Source: Rotaria macrura (Eukaryota; Rotifera; Eurotatoria; Philodinida; Philodinidae). Taken from it: a DNA stretch of 64,000 nt. This document shows positions 1 to 13,549 of this stretch, piece by piece. How positions within the stretch are numbered: the stretch's first letter is position 1; the number at the start of each line of letters is the position of its first letter. Both the position numbers and the translations under genes were made by a program. The notes under the pieces are model-generated. The model searched no databases and had not been told where the DNA came from. It was given only the letters and a program-made list of their open reading frames with translations. The DNA lies in assembly GCA_900239685.1 (NCBI GenBank), contig OENT01000558.1, forward strand, positions 34,388-98,387, written 5' to 3'.

Positions 1-1057
1 AATCCTGAAAGACAAGATTCTGAACAAAGGTTATGTCGTGTTACTATTCTAAAGTGAAAATCGCAAACATTGGCATGTCTAGAAGTTACGGGCTCGTCGT
101 AGAGATTATTGAATAGAAAAATATGTCGACTGATCCTAACTTCGATGCATGCCCGTTTATTCTATTCATACTTCAAGCAAATGTTCATATTCTAAGAGAT
201 CTACCTTTTTTTATCAATATTTTCACCATTATACGTAAGTCTTGTCGAAAATAAGATTTGTGAGTCTGCTATGTCATTGTTTCTGTTGATGAATGTCAGT
301 GGTATACATTAATCAAATTAAATTTTTCTAACTGTCTCAGTTAAGAATTGACTGAATATGTTCTATAAAATGTGTGCAGTTTTCAAAATTTAAGTCAAAT
401 CAAGAAGATAATACTTAATTTTGGTAATAGATAATTTTTTTCCATCGGATTTTCTCTTTTTTTCACTTTAGTGGGCGTTATTCGTCGACGTAGAATACGT
501 CGAGAATCGCAAAATAGAATAAATATAAAACAGATATTCGAATGACTAGTAATTGTTCAATATTTTCTAGGTAGCATGCGAATCAAAATGATAGTTGGAG
601 AACAAAATACAAAAAGATAACAATAGTTATCGAATTCAAAACTATCCTAAATCGATTAAGATTTTTTATTAGAAGTCGAAATAACAATTCAATCGGTAGA
701 ATAAATAAGAAAATATATGTATCCAATGCTTCTTTCCTACCATAGATGTTCTAGGAGGCGCGACCGCTGCCACTACTGCCGCAGCAGCGGTTGAACTTTT
801 TGAAAAAACTTTTTCCATTTTTCTCTGAAAGATATTCGTAGCACTTGAAATCATTGTTTTAATGTGATTTGCATAAAATAGAAGTTTTGTCAGCAAGTTT
901 AGTTCTATCTGTATTTCTTCATCTAATAGAAACACAAGTGTTACTATCGAACGACTGAATGATGATAGTATGTCACAGCTACTAAATAGATGTTGCTGGA
1001 TACATTTGATTTCGTTTTATGTGATATAAATATCCGCAGTTAATAGTACGTAACCAT

Positions 1058-1393
1058 CCAGGAGACTCATTCCAACAATTGGATTCGATCAGATTCCTGT
1101 CGAATCCGATCATGTTTCTGTTGGAATTTCTACTGTCCGACGAAATCCTATCGGATTCCTCGTTCCAATCCGACGTCCAGATCCTTAGTGATGGATTCGA
1201 TGGAATCTTATTATCGCAATTCGATCGTATGATCTGATCGGCCTCTACTATTGGGATAAAATGCTAATTCATACACAAATAAGAAAATATTTTGTTCCCG
1301 TCGGATACGTTAGTGAGTGTTCAACCAGGATTCCCATAGAATTTCCTTTGTGAGTCGGATCCTATCATATCCTATCGGATTCATTCTCCTGGG
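1058..1393. mobile_element. MITE-like inverted-repeat element, copy 1
   Basis: This 336-bp block starts with CCAGGAGACTCATTCC and ends with GGATTCATTCTCCTGGG, which form imperfect terminal inverted repeats. A second, diverged copy lies in the same orientation at 18342-18639. The trinucleotide CAT borders both ends (1055-1057 and 1394-1396) and could be a target duplication. The interior is saturated with variants of ATCCTATCGGATTC and its complement. There is no coding capacity, so it would be non-autonomous. The transposon family is unknown. Confidence 0.6.
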
Positions 1394-2355
1394 CATAAAG
1401 GAATTTTAGCATTGTTATGATTTTCCACTGATAAATACTGACTTTAAGGATTTCTTAACTTCACTTCATGTGCACTATAAATAACATCACCGAAGTTTGT
1501 TTTTGTAAACTTTCATACAACGAATGTAACAATATGCTTGTTTTTATTGATTATATACTTTGCTTATGTTAGGCTAAGATATGCTTCCTGTAATTAAGTC
1601 TGCATTAATGAGTCCTTAAAGAGTCGTTTCAGTCCTAGTATTTGAGGAGTTTTACAACTATAGGAATTTCTTTGTTTGAGTTATAAATTTTACTATCACA
1701 TATGACTTAACCTATCATACTTCTAGATAATTTGTATGCGAATAAATAAGCACATTAGTGTTGCAGCATATAAAAAGTATGTAATTTTTCTTTTTCCTCA
1801 TTAAATTGCTAGCACAGAAACTTGAATTCAGGAAACATGATTGACATCGTTAGTTTCATTATTGAAGATGCAAGATGATCAATAAACATCAGGTTTTATT
1901 AAAATTTATAACAAATACGACACTTACGCATAATGTCATGTTTAGGTTAGATTCGTTTGAAAACTAAATACCGTTCTATGAAGTTATATAATAACTAGAA
2001 TAAAATATGGTCAAAAGTTCTCCAATTATATAGAAATTAGTAATTCTTCTATTTGCATAGTCGTATGATTATACATCAGAGAAATTCAGAGTATTTATTA
2101 GCTGAAAAAAATCCCAAGTATCAGATATGTCAAAAAAAACAAAACTCAATAAATTATTATTGAATGTAACACAAACCGGTATGCAATCCACTTTTCTACT
2201 CAATATTTTATCCTTAGCGTATTTCGTGATATTTCTATATGCAATGACAACTGAGAGAGAGAGACATAAGAAGGAACAGATAATACATATTGACTATGGA
2301 TAAAATAAAAACAAGAAAAACAGAACAAATATAGTGACTGTAGAGAAGTAGAGAA

Positions 2356-2376
2356 GAATGAATGAATGAATGAATG
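2356..2376 (+). repeat. GAAT microsatellite
   Basis: About five tandem copies of the tetranucleotide GAAT, lying in gene-poor DNA. Confidence 0.85.
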
Positions 2377-2727
2377 GTGTTTTTTCATATATCAGCTATT
2401 TATGGTTAGCAGAGTGCAAAAACAAACGTTCTATAAACCAAAATGTTATTTGATATCATCTATGAACACTAAATCTTTCGTGACTATCGATATTTTTTCT
2501 ATTCTAGGCATAGGAAGATTAAATTCTATCGTTCTTTTAGTCCTAGATTGAACATATTAATTATTAATATCTTTAAAACTATTTGTTGATTATTGATTGA
2601 ATAATTAAAATCTAATTGCAGCTTTTAAAGATTCACTTTTAGTCACACATTCTATTACATGCAAATTTTATAATATTTATTTTCTTACTTTGGGAACAAG
2701 GACGTTGTTTAGTCTGCGTTTCACATA

Positions 2728-2772
2728 GCACCACGGCAGCAGTAGAATTTTTATCTTAGTTAGCCGTGGTGC
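2728..2772. repeat. GC-rich perfect stem-loop
   Basis: GCACCACGGC at 2728-2737 is exactly complementary to GCCGTGGTGC at 2763-2772, with a 25-base AT-rich loop. The 10-bp GC-rich stem stands out against the AT-rich surroundings. It could be a structured RNA, a decayed element end or chance; the sequence alone does not decide. Confidence 0.4.
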
Positions 2773-5700
2773 AGTATTAACTTTTGGAAAACTATTGCGG
2801 TGCATTCGCGGCAGATCTTGTACTGCGATGGACATCTATGTTTCCTACACATATGAAGACTTATTAATTTGTAGCGCGAGTCATTTTTCATATAGCCATT
2901 AGTAAGCTATGTTGTCTCATGCATACTCGTTGACTTCTCTATGAATCGATGCATGTTTTTCTATATCAACAGCTACGAACAAAATACGAAATTAACAATC
3001 GTTGACATTTAACAAAAACTTATCAAGTCTTTGCATAATGTCGAATGATATGATTTCTTCTAAATTGTTTAGTTTTTATCTCTTGCTATAGTTTCTCATC
3101 ATAGTCCTTATTTTGAATTCTCCTTATAAGAAGTTCATTTCTAGTCTCTATCTAATTCATAGAATAGCCATCATAACCTGAGACTTGGAATTAATTGAAA
3201 TTTTCGTCTATATTCATGTCAGAAATGAGATAGATACTTACCAGGTTTCAATTAGTAACTATATATTTCGATTGGTTATGGATGACGTAACACTCATGGA
3301 TTTTTGCTTGATCTTAACAAGTCAGAAAATAATAGTGCCATCTTCTCATCTCTGTATCTTTCTGTCATCTTGATCTCTTGAGTATTCTATTCTTCTCTCT
3401 TCTCGTATTCATCGGCATGAATAAAGATGATAAGCAAAACAATATTTTCTCAGCTGATAAAATTTGTGACGAACACATTCAAATGAACAGAGAAAAACTG
3501 ACTCTAGTTGTTATATGTATTTGTCAATTACGTACCCTTGATTTTACCAAAAGAAATAGAATAGAATCTTCGCAGTCATGAAATATTTATTTGTCTTATC
3601 TAGTCAATATTTCAAGAAGTTTTGTTGGTGATAAAATGAAATAAACTATTTTGTGATCGGATATTTGCTTTCAAATTCGGTATCAATGCAACACAACGTA
3701 ACTTAGTGTTGGTGTGTGCATCAGAAAACAAAACATAACAATCAAACTATCTCAATTAAATTTTCCACTACTAAAATTTATTGAATTCAGTAGAGGAATG
3801 AATTTGAAAAAAAAATACTTCACTGTTTTTTTTCTAAAGTAAAAAGTTAGTGGTAGTGTATTCTATGCGAGAGTTAGTTTTACTCTCACTATAAAACTGT
3901 ACTTAAACGAATAAGAACTTAAGAATTTTCGATAAACTCCAAACTGAAATTGATGGAATTGAAACATTTGAATTCGTTTTCATATGTAATGATCAAAGCT
4001 AGACATTTATCGTTACATATCATTTCATTAAACATTATTTCCCAGTTGGATACAATACGATATAACATTTGAATTGTTTTTCTCAAATGTAAATGAACTT
4101 ACTTGAAAAAAGCTGTTAGTACAATCCTTGCGAGATGAAAATATGAAACACGATATAGTTGTTGATGCTAGTACCTTAAAAACTTCTCTTCGTATGCATG
4201 AATAGGCATATTTCTTCATCTGTGTTTACGTCACAGTATAGAACTTCATCAAGGTTATAGTAAATATAGTTCTTTGAGGATGTCTCGTACTATCTGTGAT
4301 GGGATAGGACTCCGTCTTTAACGGTCCTGGAGGAGTGTGAAATTTTTATACTAAAAAGTTCAACACCGCTTTCAGATCATGTTGACTAAAATTTGATTTG
4401 TCGAGCATTCAAAGTTTTTCAACGAATAGATTCTAGCAAACTTTTCCATACACAGCTTTATACTATATTTTACTTTGCTAATATCGAAATCAGCCCAATG
4501 TTGCCATTAAGCACGAAAGATAGACGACACCTTACGAATAACAGCAATATACATGTCCGATAACAAAGATCGAACAATTGACGTGAACCTGATCAATCAA
4601 CAATAGACCTATGCCAGACAGAAGGCGCATCGAGCTGTACTCCCCCTTGTAGAATAATTCACTACCCACATTAGAAACGTATTGCAACAACTAGTGGCTT
4701 TAAGAGTACGTTTGGTCAATAGTTATCGTGTTGAAATCTTATTATAAAAGTTGCACATATTTTATGAAAATTTGAAGAAAAAAATAACTGTTAGAACAAG
4801 AACTATTATATTATCAGAACGTAAGTTTTTTTTCAACTTAATGATAGAGCTAGGGAGGAAAGGAAAGTATATTGTATTTTCCTATAACGATGATTAAATT
4901 TCGACTTTTTTCTAGACAGATGATAGAAACTTTATGTTTCAGAAGTTTTATGGTCGCAAAGTTCATATTTAATGAATAGGGTAATATCTCAACACGACTA
5001 TTTTGAACTAGAAAATTGAATTAACCCACAATGTGTTCAAACTTTTGAGCACTCGCGTTAGAGTTAGTAGCTGGACGTATCATTGCCTAAGACCTACACA
5101 TAATGCTATGTCCCCCGTATATAGTTGTCGGTGTTTGAAATGATTGGTTTGCTCAAAATTTTTAATTTTCCAACAATTCAATTGGCATCGACTCTAAACT
5201 TTAATAGAGAGAAAAATTTTCGAGCAGCATTTAAAATTATTGACTAACGTGTGTCTTATTTCTTTTTCTTCCAGAAATGCATCAATACATCTTTTAAGAC
5301 ATGTACTCGTAATTATTCTCATCACTTAAGTTGTCTTCGTATTTCTGAAATCTAATTTATTGAACAGATATGAATTCCATACACATGCCAGTACTTATCT
5401 TGCGTTCTTGTCTCATTTTCATTGAAAAGAACATTCAATATATGTTGTATCTGAATGTTGGAACGGTCTTGTTGCTATTCTACAGACAGTATCGTTATTT
5501 GAAGTGTTTCATAACGATCGCACTTTCTACAACATCTGGAAATGTAGAGTTCAAAAAGGATATTTTTTCGACCAAAAAAATCTCTACAATAGGATGTTTC
5601 AGTCTCATGCAAAAAAAAAGAGGTTAAGCTAATGAAAATTAATGAGAGTGAACAGACATTAATAGAAGTAGAAATGTCAATGTATGAAAAATAAATCCAG

Positions 5701-6532
5701 AACAATTCATTCATCTTTTGTGCATTCTGACATTTATCTTAGCAATAAATCCATTTTGACTCTAACCATACTAATTACAATTACTTCGACAATTTTTATA
5801 CGAATCTCTACTTTAAAAATAACGTCAAAATAAATAATTAGTTGCGATAATTTTGATAAAACTGTTTTCATGATAGTGAAAAAGATTGTAATAGAAGATG
5901 AGTTCACAAGCTACCAGTAGGAAATCATATTGCTAATCGTGTGTTGATAGACATCTATCTAGTATAAGACTGTATTAACATATACGTATATCACTAGTGG
6001 TATAGATTGTTGAAAACAGAATTGCTGTTTTACAATGTATGAATTCTATTGATACTTCAAAATAAACACTGATTGTACGGATGGTTCGTAGTTATCAACT
6101 TTTTATTCTTTTAAGTATGGATAGATGCGCTGTCGCTTGATTCGGACATATTTGATATGAGAAAATTATATGTGTATCTTGCAAATGTATCCATAGTTTT
6201 CTTCGGGACGAATAGATGATAACGAATAATATAAACTAATGATCTCTTTTTCTTTTTCTTCTTTCAAATTAAAATTACATGAACATCTTGATCACGTTAA
6301 GCTTCAAACTGAGACATTTTGAAATAGTAAAAAATTCAATCAGACACAGTCCTGTCCGAAGCACCTCTTTCACTGAAGACTACAGTATCGATCTTCTCTA
6401 CTGTTGAACTCAAATATGTTGATGTATCCACTATAATTTATCTATATTAATTCTGTCATTGTTCAAATGAAAGATAAAATATACAGAGTGAAAACATACA
6501 TTATGTTTTCATTCTTTATATATATGTATATG

Positions 6533-6676
6533 AGCGTCCAATCTCGGATTCAGTTCAAATTCAGATCCACCCAGTCCAATCTAAGATTCGCCTTGACGTT
6601 TCTAGGCCAATCCGAGATTGTACTATTTTAAAGTGAACAGCCCAGATTGTTCTATGCGGATCTGAGATTGGACGCT
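6533..6676. mobile_element. Small hairpin element (144 bp) with terminal inverted repeats
   Basis: The block opens with AGCGTCCAATCTCGGATT and closes with GATCTGAGATTGGACGCT, a near-perfect inverted repeat of about 18 bp. Inside are further copies of the same motif in both orientations (CCAATCTAAGATT, CCAATCCGAGATTG). Flanks are TA-rich. It has no coding capacity. It looks like a MITE or foldback element, distinct in sequence from the copies at 1058 and 18342 but built on the same plan. Confidence 0.6.
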
Positions 6677-8736
6677 GACATAGTGTATATATAGATAGTT
6701 ATATATGGGTGAATCGTATTCCATTCGTACGATTGAATCCAAGCTACTAGTTGGCGAATAACTTTTGTTTCACAATTCCAATTGATTTGAAAATTTTACA
6801 GAATACTCATTTGGGTGCCTCCCTGCACTCCTGAAAATTTCAGAAGCCGCCGTCATTTCTATCTAGAGTTATGCTTGGTAAAAGGGGAAAAACATAAAAA
6901 TTAGTGGCACCTCTTTGTACAGAGGAAAATTTTTCAAATAAGAAAAGTGTATTGTCGTATGTTTTTAATTAGATATTTATATATATACAGGAAAATTTGT
7001 AACGAATCAGAACATTAATCTAGTTTTCCTCAAAAATGCGTTCTTTAATAAAATAAATGAAAAATATTGAGTTGACAAACGGGTTGTCCTTTTCTGTCTC
7101 ATTATCTTAAAATATGATTTTCTCTTGAAAGAAATATAGTAAACAATTTAAAAAATAAGATTACCGGTAGGCATAACTTCTCTAAAAAACACTGCTAGAT
7201 TCCATCAAAATCTTAAATGGATGCGAGCAAATAAATTTTCAAAAAGTCTAATGTATTTGTCTGGTTAGTTTTTGAAATTTGTGACTTAAACATGTCTTAA
7301 TTGATTTGATAGTTTTACATGAAATTTTCACTCTTTTATATTCTCCATGACACCTATGTCTGATAAAAAATCCAACCTTCTCACATGTTCGTAATCCAAG
7401 CAATCGACAAATTATTTGTAAAGTGTCCCGTTAGGCTTTTATCGTTCAAAATGTCCCATTATACAAAAACCATGAGCATCTCAATTCATTTTTAGATCAG
7501 TTGTTAACTTATAATAGACCATTCGATTCTTCTTTGATAGGTTGATGTAACGGTATACCGTTCAGAACAAAGCTTAATTGCATAGTAAAAAAAATGTCAC
7601 AAGTTGTATGTTGTTTGCAAAATGAAGAATTTTTACTAGTATTTTCAGATTCAACATGGTTTATAGCTTTCGAAGCAGCAATATTCTGCCTAATCTAGTT
7701 TAGATGTCAGATTGAAATGATTTTGAAATCAAACAAGTTCCTTACGCTAACGCAACGGTACAGCGACTAAATAAAAATGAATTGGAATCAATCGCTTCAT
7801 TTCGACAAACGATGTAAGATGAAAGAGGTGATAAGAAAGGCAAATTGACATCGAGAGAATAGAAAGCTTGACATATCTAATTGAGCTTTACTGATCGATG
7901 CATGATTTATTCGACTTAGTTAAAAATTACAAAGTATTTTTGAAAGAATTCTATAAAAGTGATACACAGATTTTTCGCATTGCCGTAATGATCATATATT
8001 TGAGTAAAATGTAGGGAAAATAAGTTTCTCCTAGGTTTTTAAGACTGCTCTATCAAAATACGTAGCTACTGTTTTTTATATGAATAGTTTCATTTTCCAA
8101 CTCATTTTCCTTCCAAATGTAAAAATGAAAATTATGTTTGACTTGACATGTTTGTGTCCGACACGATCTAGTGTCAAGTCAAGTCAATTTTTGCATTCAG
8201 GAAAACTTCGTGTCAATAATGTCTTTGTCTATCTGTGTTACTTCAATTTCTTTCTATTCTCAACAATTATATGTTGGAAATTGTTTGAAGTTTATTCATT
8301 ATTTATTTACATTCCATGTCAAGTATCAATCGTGTAAACATTTAGCATTCTCTTTTGTTTAACACATGAAAAGAATTAACATTTCATAAAGAAGAAATTA
8401 TCAAATATTTCAGTTCGAGAATTATTTAGTTACTATGAATTTTATCGAGTAGTCTAGTTTTTGCTTAAGATAAAGACAATTTCTCAATAACATATTCATG
8501 TATAACTGAGTAGTCTGCCATTTTCTTACATGTCTTCATCAGTCATCTTGTTCTCGATTCAACTGATAGAGATTCTTGATTCATCATGTCTGCTTATGCT
8601 TTTTTTTTTCTTTCCTTTTTTTGACATGAAAATCTCTAATAATTAATGACAGTATTACAATGAATGAGTTGACATAAACTTAAAAGAAAACTTAGAAATA
8701 CATTACATTATTTGGAATCAAAATGCAATAATAATT

Positions 8737-9654
8737 ATGAATGAAAATATTTATATTCAATTAAGTCTCTATTCACAACCAATACTAATTTTAATTGGTA
8801 CCATTGGAGCGATATTGAATCAAATATTATTTTATCGTAGAAAATCATTACGACGAACTTCGTGTACATTTTACTTGCAAATTTTATCATTCAATGATCT
8901 TCTTGCATTGTATATTATTGTATTAACACAATGGCTCAACGATCAATATCATATTGATCCATCAAAAAAATATCTATGGTATTGTAAAATTCGAACATAT
9001 GTAAGATTTTGTCTATATGTTATGTCACCATATTGTGTGGTTTTGGTTTGTTTCGATCGTTTATGTCGAACATCGGCATATAGGTCTATGAGAAAGATTG
9101 CTACTCCACGTATAGCTCGTGTGATAGCTATATTAACGATTATGATGGTTTTTCTTGCTTATTCACATGTTCCATTTCAATACAGTTTAAACAATTCGTT
9201 TTGTTTTCCATTGAACTTTTCGTACTATAGATTTCTTGGCTATTTTATTTTAGTTTTTTATTGTCTTCTACCACCTTTATGTATGTCAATATTTTCCAGT
9301 TGTACATTAATACTATTACATCGACGTCGTCGAAAACAAGAAAAAAAATATGAATTAAAGATAATATTACCAAAACGTAAAAGTCGTTATAATCGAAATT
9401 ATCAAATAATGAAAATACTTTTTCTTTATGTAGCAGTAAATATTATTTGTTCATTGCCATTCTCTATTCTCATGTTACTTGACGTCCATCGATATAAATC
9501 TACTCGTCAATTACTCGCTTTAATAAAAACGTCTGTCCTTCTTTGTAATTTAAATCATTGTACAAGTTTTTATATCTATACATTGGGAACTCCATTGTAT
9601 CGTTGTGAACTATTAAAATTAGTTCAATCTTTTCAAAAACGTTTTATTCTGTGA
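8737..9654 (+). CDS. Rhodopsin-like 7TM G-protein-coupled receptor
   Basis: A single-exon 305-residue membrane protein with seven hydrophobic segments at roughly residues 12-33, 44-66, 84-110, 129-146, 166-193, 224-246 and 260-284. Class-A landmarks are visible: Asp in TM2 (FNDLLAL), a Cys before TM3 (WYCKIR) that could pair with a Cys in the second extracellular loop (SFCFPL), and DR at the end of TM3 (FDRLCRTS instead of DRY). TM7 lacks NPxxY and has YTLGTPLYR. Loop 3 is short and basic (HRRRRKQEKK). It should sense an extracellular ligand, perhaps a peptide, and signal through G proteins; the ligand cannot be inferred. Intronless divergent GPCRs of this kind are common in bdelloid rotifers. 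The start is the first ATG of the open frame. Confidence 0.85.
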   Translation: MNENIYIQLSLYSQPILILIGTIGAILNQILFYRRKSLRRTSCTFYLQILSFNDLLALYIIVLTQWLNDQYHIDPSKKYLWYCKIRTYVRFCLYVMSPYCVVLVCFDRLCRTSAYRSMRKIATPRIARVIAILTIMMVFLAYSHVPFQYSLNNSFCFPLNFSYYRFLGYFILVFYCLLPPLCMSIFSSCTLILLHRRRRKQEKKYELKIILPKRKSRYNRNYQIMKILFLYVAVNIICSLPFSILMLLDVHRYKSTRQLLALIKTSVLLCNLNHCTSFYIYTLGTPLYRCELLKLVQSFQKRFIL

Positions 9655-12600
9655 TCTGTTCGTATTAATTAAAAGACTTAACAATAAAATAACGAAACGA
9701 ACGAACAGAAAGAGTTTTTGCAATAGAACTAGAAAATTTCGAGATAATTTTTAAATGATGTGAAAAATGACGAATATAATATCGTGACATGATTGAAAGA
9801 TTCGATTGACTTGAAGAATATTTTTGAGGAAATCATGCTTTCTTAATGAAGGAAAATACTGAATAATTATAACGGAAACGGAAAAAGTACTAATCGCATT
9901 AGATTTCTTAAATCTATTTTAGTTTAAACGTAATTGCAATCATCGGTCAACTGCTTTTTCGAAGATACAATAATAATGACCAGTTTTCTACCAGATAACG
10001 ATTTTGATTATATATTAACAGAATTTATCATTAAATCGATGGTGGCCTTTTTTTTTATCAACATGAATCATGATATAAAGCATGGAAAATGAATCAAACT
10101 TTTACCCCATATACATCAATGTATGTGGTTTGTGTTCCGAAAATTTATGAATTTTTTCTGCTTCCGAGTATTTGATCGATGTTTCCGGTGTGTGCATCTG
10201 TTGTCAACATTATCCTCCTGAGTGTATGACAGACTTCATGTGTATGTTTATTGTAGCACACAGAAATATGTTTCTTCCATGACTTAGATTGCTTCTTGAT
10301 AATTTTATTGTTTCAAAGAATTGATTTAATTTCCTGGCAAGACAGTTCAAACATCAAGTACTTTAAATTACTATGAACCTTCACGTAGTATGTACATAGA
10401 TACAAATGTGGGCTACGTTTGTTTAGTGTAGTGCCACATGTGCTCTACTTCGTGATGTCAATATAAGGCGTTACATATATCGACGTCGGTATTGATTTTA
10501 ATAAAAACGTTATTTATGAGAGACACATTGAAATAGACAATGCTGCTTTCTTGCATATATTTTTTTTCATGTTTCACTAGTTTTGTTCAATCTAAAAGAA
10601 CCACATGTAGTTTCGGATTCACTGATAAGAAGAAAGAAAAGAAAACTAGCACAACCAGGTACTCATATTTTGACAACAGATGGGATTCTAAAACTATTTG
10701 TGACTTAAATAGCAAAATATTTATTTTTCTTGAAGTAAGATTGTGTATGTTGTTTCACGTATTTTTCGACTAACACCATCGTATCTACTGAATGCTTTTA
10801 GAAAAATGAATGATCGTTGTCTTTCTAAATGATGACAATCTATTCACCCTTGTATATTTGTAGATGATTGAAAACGGCATTAATTTACAACTATAATCTC
10901 TAAAACTTCTGTCACATCATCGCCCACTTTGACAAATCAAATTATTATCTGAAGTTTTATAATCTTGTACTCAACTAATGAGTTTGACAATGTCAACAAA
11001 CATTTTATTTCGGGCATGACAAGCTTTCTTCATATGTGTCACAAAATAAATTATCAAGATATGCATGAGAAAAGTACTTGAGAAGAAAAAAGACAGTTTC
11101 CAATCGAATAATCTCATTGATATCTCTTATTTAAGTTGTATATCTTGAAAATGCGGAGTAATCAAATAAAATATTCTGTTGTCTGCTAATAGTTTAGGAT
11201 ATTCTCGATAGAAAATCTTTCAGTATTGTCTTAACATATACGTATCTTAATGTTAATCTAACGCAACGCAATATTAACAGCTAATGGTTAGTAACGAGTT
11301 AGTATTCGAAATGAGTTTTTCGCTGATAAAAATTTATCTCGAATATTTTCACCATTAAATTACCATAGTAAAATCTTGTTCTGAATGATAATGACATATA
11401 TGACGAAATTTGATTGTTTGATTCAACGGTCATAAATGAACGATTTGTGGCTGTGTTCATTGAATTTGAATGGTATTCAATATCATTGAAATATTTTGAA
11501 TACGAAAACAACAGTTGCACAAGTGTTAAAAACATAAAAACTTCTTTCTCCTTTAATACAAGACAATCTATACATTCAAATTTGTATGTGAAAATTTTTT
11601 CTATAAGTCTCATATAAAGAAGAAAACCTAGCCGAATCAACCGATATTTATAACCAGCACATTCAACGGTAGGATCTTTGTTTCATCCATAGAATTTTTC
11701 CTTTGAGGCTTAACATATATATATTTATCATTTTGCGTATCTCGTAAACATGTAATTTTATGTCGTACCTGAATTAAAGATCAAACAGCGAAGTAATGAA
11801 AAATGCGTCTAACTTTTTTTTATATATCTTCTTTATTTTTATCCTTCTCAATTCAACATAGTAAAAAGATGTTCTGACATTTCCAAGAGTAAATCTCAGC
11901 TACAGTCAATATATGTCAATTACGTCGAACATTTTCTATTGGAACCTGAATTTTAGAATCCTTAGCAATATAGACTGATGAATTCCATGCCTTGGACATA
12001 TTCGAGAATTGGCAAGAAAATATATGTATGAAACCTGAGGAGATGCCTTGGTTAACAAGTTACATTTCGTACAATTTAACACTCACATTTTAGACAATGA
12101 ACTTTGCAGATAGAAACTTCGTCATCGTATCAATTAGTAGAATAAGCTGTACTCTAAACAGTCTAATATTACAATCTTTCTGTGAAATAAATCAAAATTT
12201 TTCTGTTTGTTTCAAGCACCTTGATTTAGAAAATACTCGGCATCATCATTGAAACTCAGCAGACATTATTATTGTAGAGAATCAATAGAAAAATACTTAT
12301 TGATTTAGTTTACTGAAGAGTACAACTTAATTCTCTATTGTAATAATTTATGCAAATATGTCTAGTCTGTTTAATTGATGAATGTCTCCATTGAGACCTC
12401 CAGTTCGCGACAGATTATTATATCCCACTGTGTGATTCGTTTTACATTCCGTCATCATTGTCGTATAAATTATCACAAACTACAATTCTTATCCTATATT
12501 TATGAATAGTGTCAGAATTTCAATGCTCATCCGTAGTTTTCTGCTTTGTACAATAATATCGTGCAGGCCTAGAATCCAATAGCATATGATTCCAAAATTT

Positions 12601-13129
12601 CAATTATTTCACTTCGTTTGACTGCTGTTCTTTATAAGTTTTTTCATCATTCTCAAATAAAAACAAGATAAAACACATCTCAATGGATATTCTGCCAATT
12701 CGTAAAGTTCTACTGCAATCTGTGATTTTTCAAATTTTCAACAACACATTCATATCGAAAAAAACATAGTTTACACAATTTAACCGTATTTGGGTGTCTC
12801 ATCTAGTATTTTGAAATTCTATTTTAAATCAACCAAGATCAATCAGCAAAGCAAAAATACCTCCTGTGTCATCTTCATGCCATGTATCCCATAATGTCAG
12901 ATGCAAATAAATGTTAACTGATTTCTAACATAGTTTCTGCGATAATCGATTTACTCATAGAGAATACATACGTTTCTATATTGATAAAATTATACAGCTT
13001 ATCTTCCTATCACCCATCATAGCCACATCATGTTTCATCTTCAAGTTTCTCTTCGATTGCGCTGTCGACGACAATGATTTTCCCTTTTTAACTCGACATT
13101 AAATATTTATTCACATTTACACTGATAAC
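9655..13129. other. Intergenic, no gene recognised
   Basis: AT-rich DNA between the GPCR and the Ly6-like gene. Open frames are short (up to about 110 codons), overlap on both strands and lack family resemblance or credible splice partners. No RNA gene or clear repeat was recognised. Confidence 0.55.
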
Positions 13130-13549
13130 TTATTTATAAAAAATTATCAATGATATTAAACTAAGATAAAATCCGATATTCCATATTGAAGGACGAAAAG
13201 ACAAAGCATTATTACATGCATCTTGATCACATATATGTAAACAACCACGAAATCGTTTATTTCGACTAATCCAATCAAGTTTAATAAAACCACAATGACT
13301 CGTACGAGTTATTCCATTATCATCGCCTTCATCTCTACTACATGTACGATACACATGTTGAACCGAATTTGCTACGATGAGAAACAAACACCTAACATGA
13401 CACCTGTAATACAAAGTATTCTTACCTCCCGAATAAGCAACTAATTTAATACAATGTGTAGCTGGNACCATCACAATATCAATTGAACACATACCGATAT
13501 CGACGATTGAAAGTATACATACGAGAAGAAACGAAGAAAGATACAACAT
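13130..13549 (-). CDS. Small secreted/GPI-anchored Ly6 (three-finger)-like protein
   Basis: Two exons, 13549-13426 and 13371-13130, joined across a 54-bp GT-AG intron, give 366 nt (121 residues). The product starts with a hydrophobic signal peptide (MLYLSSFLLVCILSIVDIG) and then a Cys-rich domain. It ends with CDQDACN, the typical last motif of Ly6/uPAR domains, followed by a hydrophobic tail (IGFYLSLISLIIFYK) as expected for GPI attachment. Without splicing the frame also stays open, adding intron residues, but the spliced form gives the more regular Ly6 cysteine pattern. One undetermined base (13466) leaves one residue unknown. Family members act at the cell surface as receptors or channel modulators; the specific role here is unknown. 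Confidence 0.7.
   Translation of the reverse strand: MLYLSSFLLVCILSIVDIGMCSIDIVMXPATHCIKLVAYSGGKNTLYYRCHVRCLFLIVANSVQHVYRTCSRDEGDDNGITRTSHCGFIKLDWISRNKRFRGCLHICDQDACNNALSFRPSIWNIGFYLSLISLIIFYK

Larger units (their letters stand above)
1..8736. other. Gene-poor region, no gene recognised
   Basis: I see no open frame longer than about 90 codons here and none that resembles a known family or joins through good splice sites. The sequence is AT-rich with scattered poly(A)/poly(T). It holds an inverted-repeat element at 1058-1393, a GAAT microsatellite at 2356-2376, a GC-rich stem-loop at 2728-2772 and a second hairpin-type element at 6533-6676. A short GC-rich patch near 757-800 (GCA/GCC-like triplets) is not explained. 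Non-coding RNAs cannot be excluded by eye. Confidence 0.6.

Noticed and set aside
669-935. 88-codon minus-strand frame with an alanine run
   Set aside because: The alanine run comes from GCA/GCC-like triplets; there is no other protein-like feature.
8080-8362. Two overlapping short open frames upstream of the GPCR
   Set aside because: Different frames of the same DNA, no family resemblance, no splice partner.
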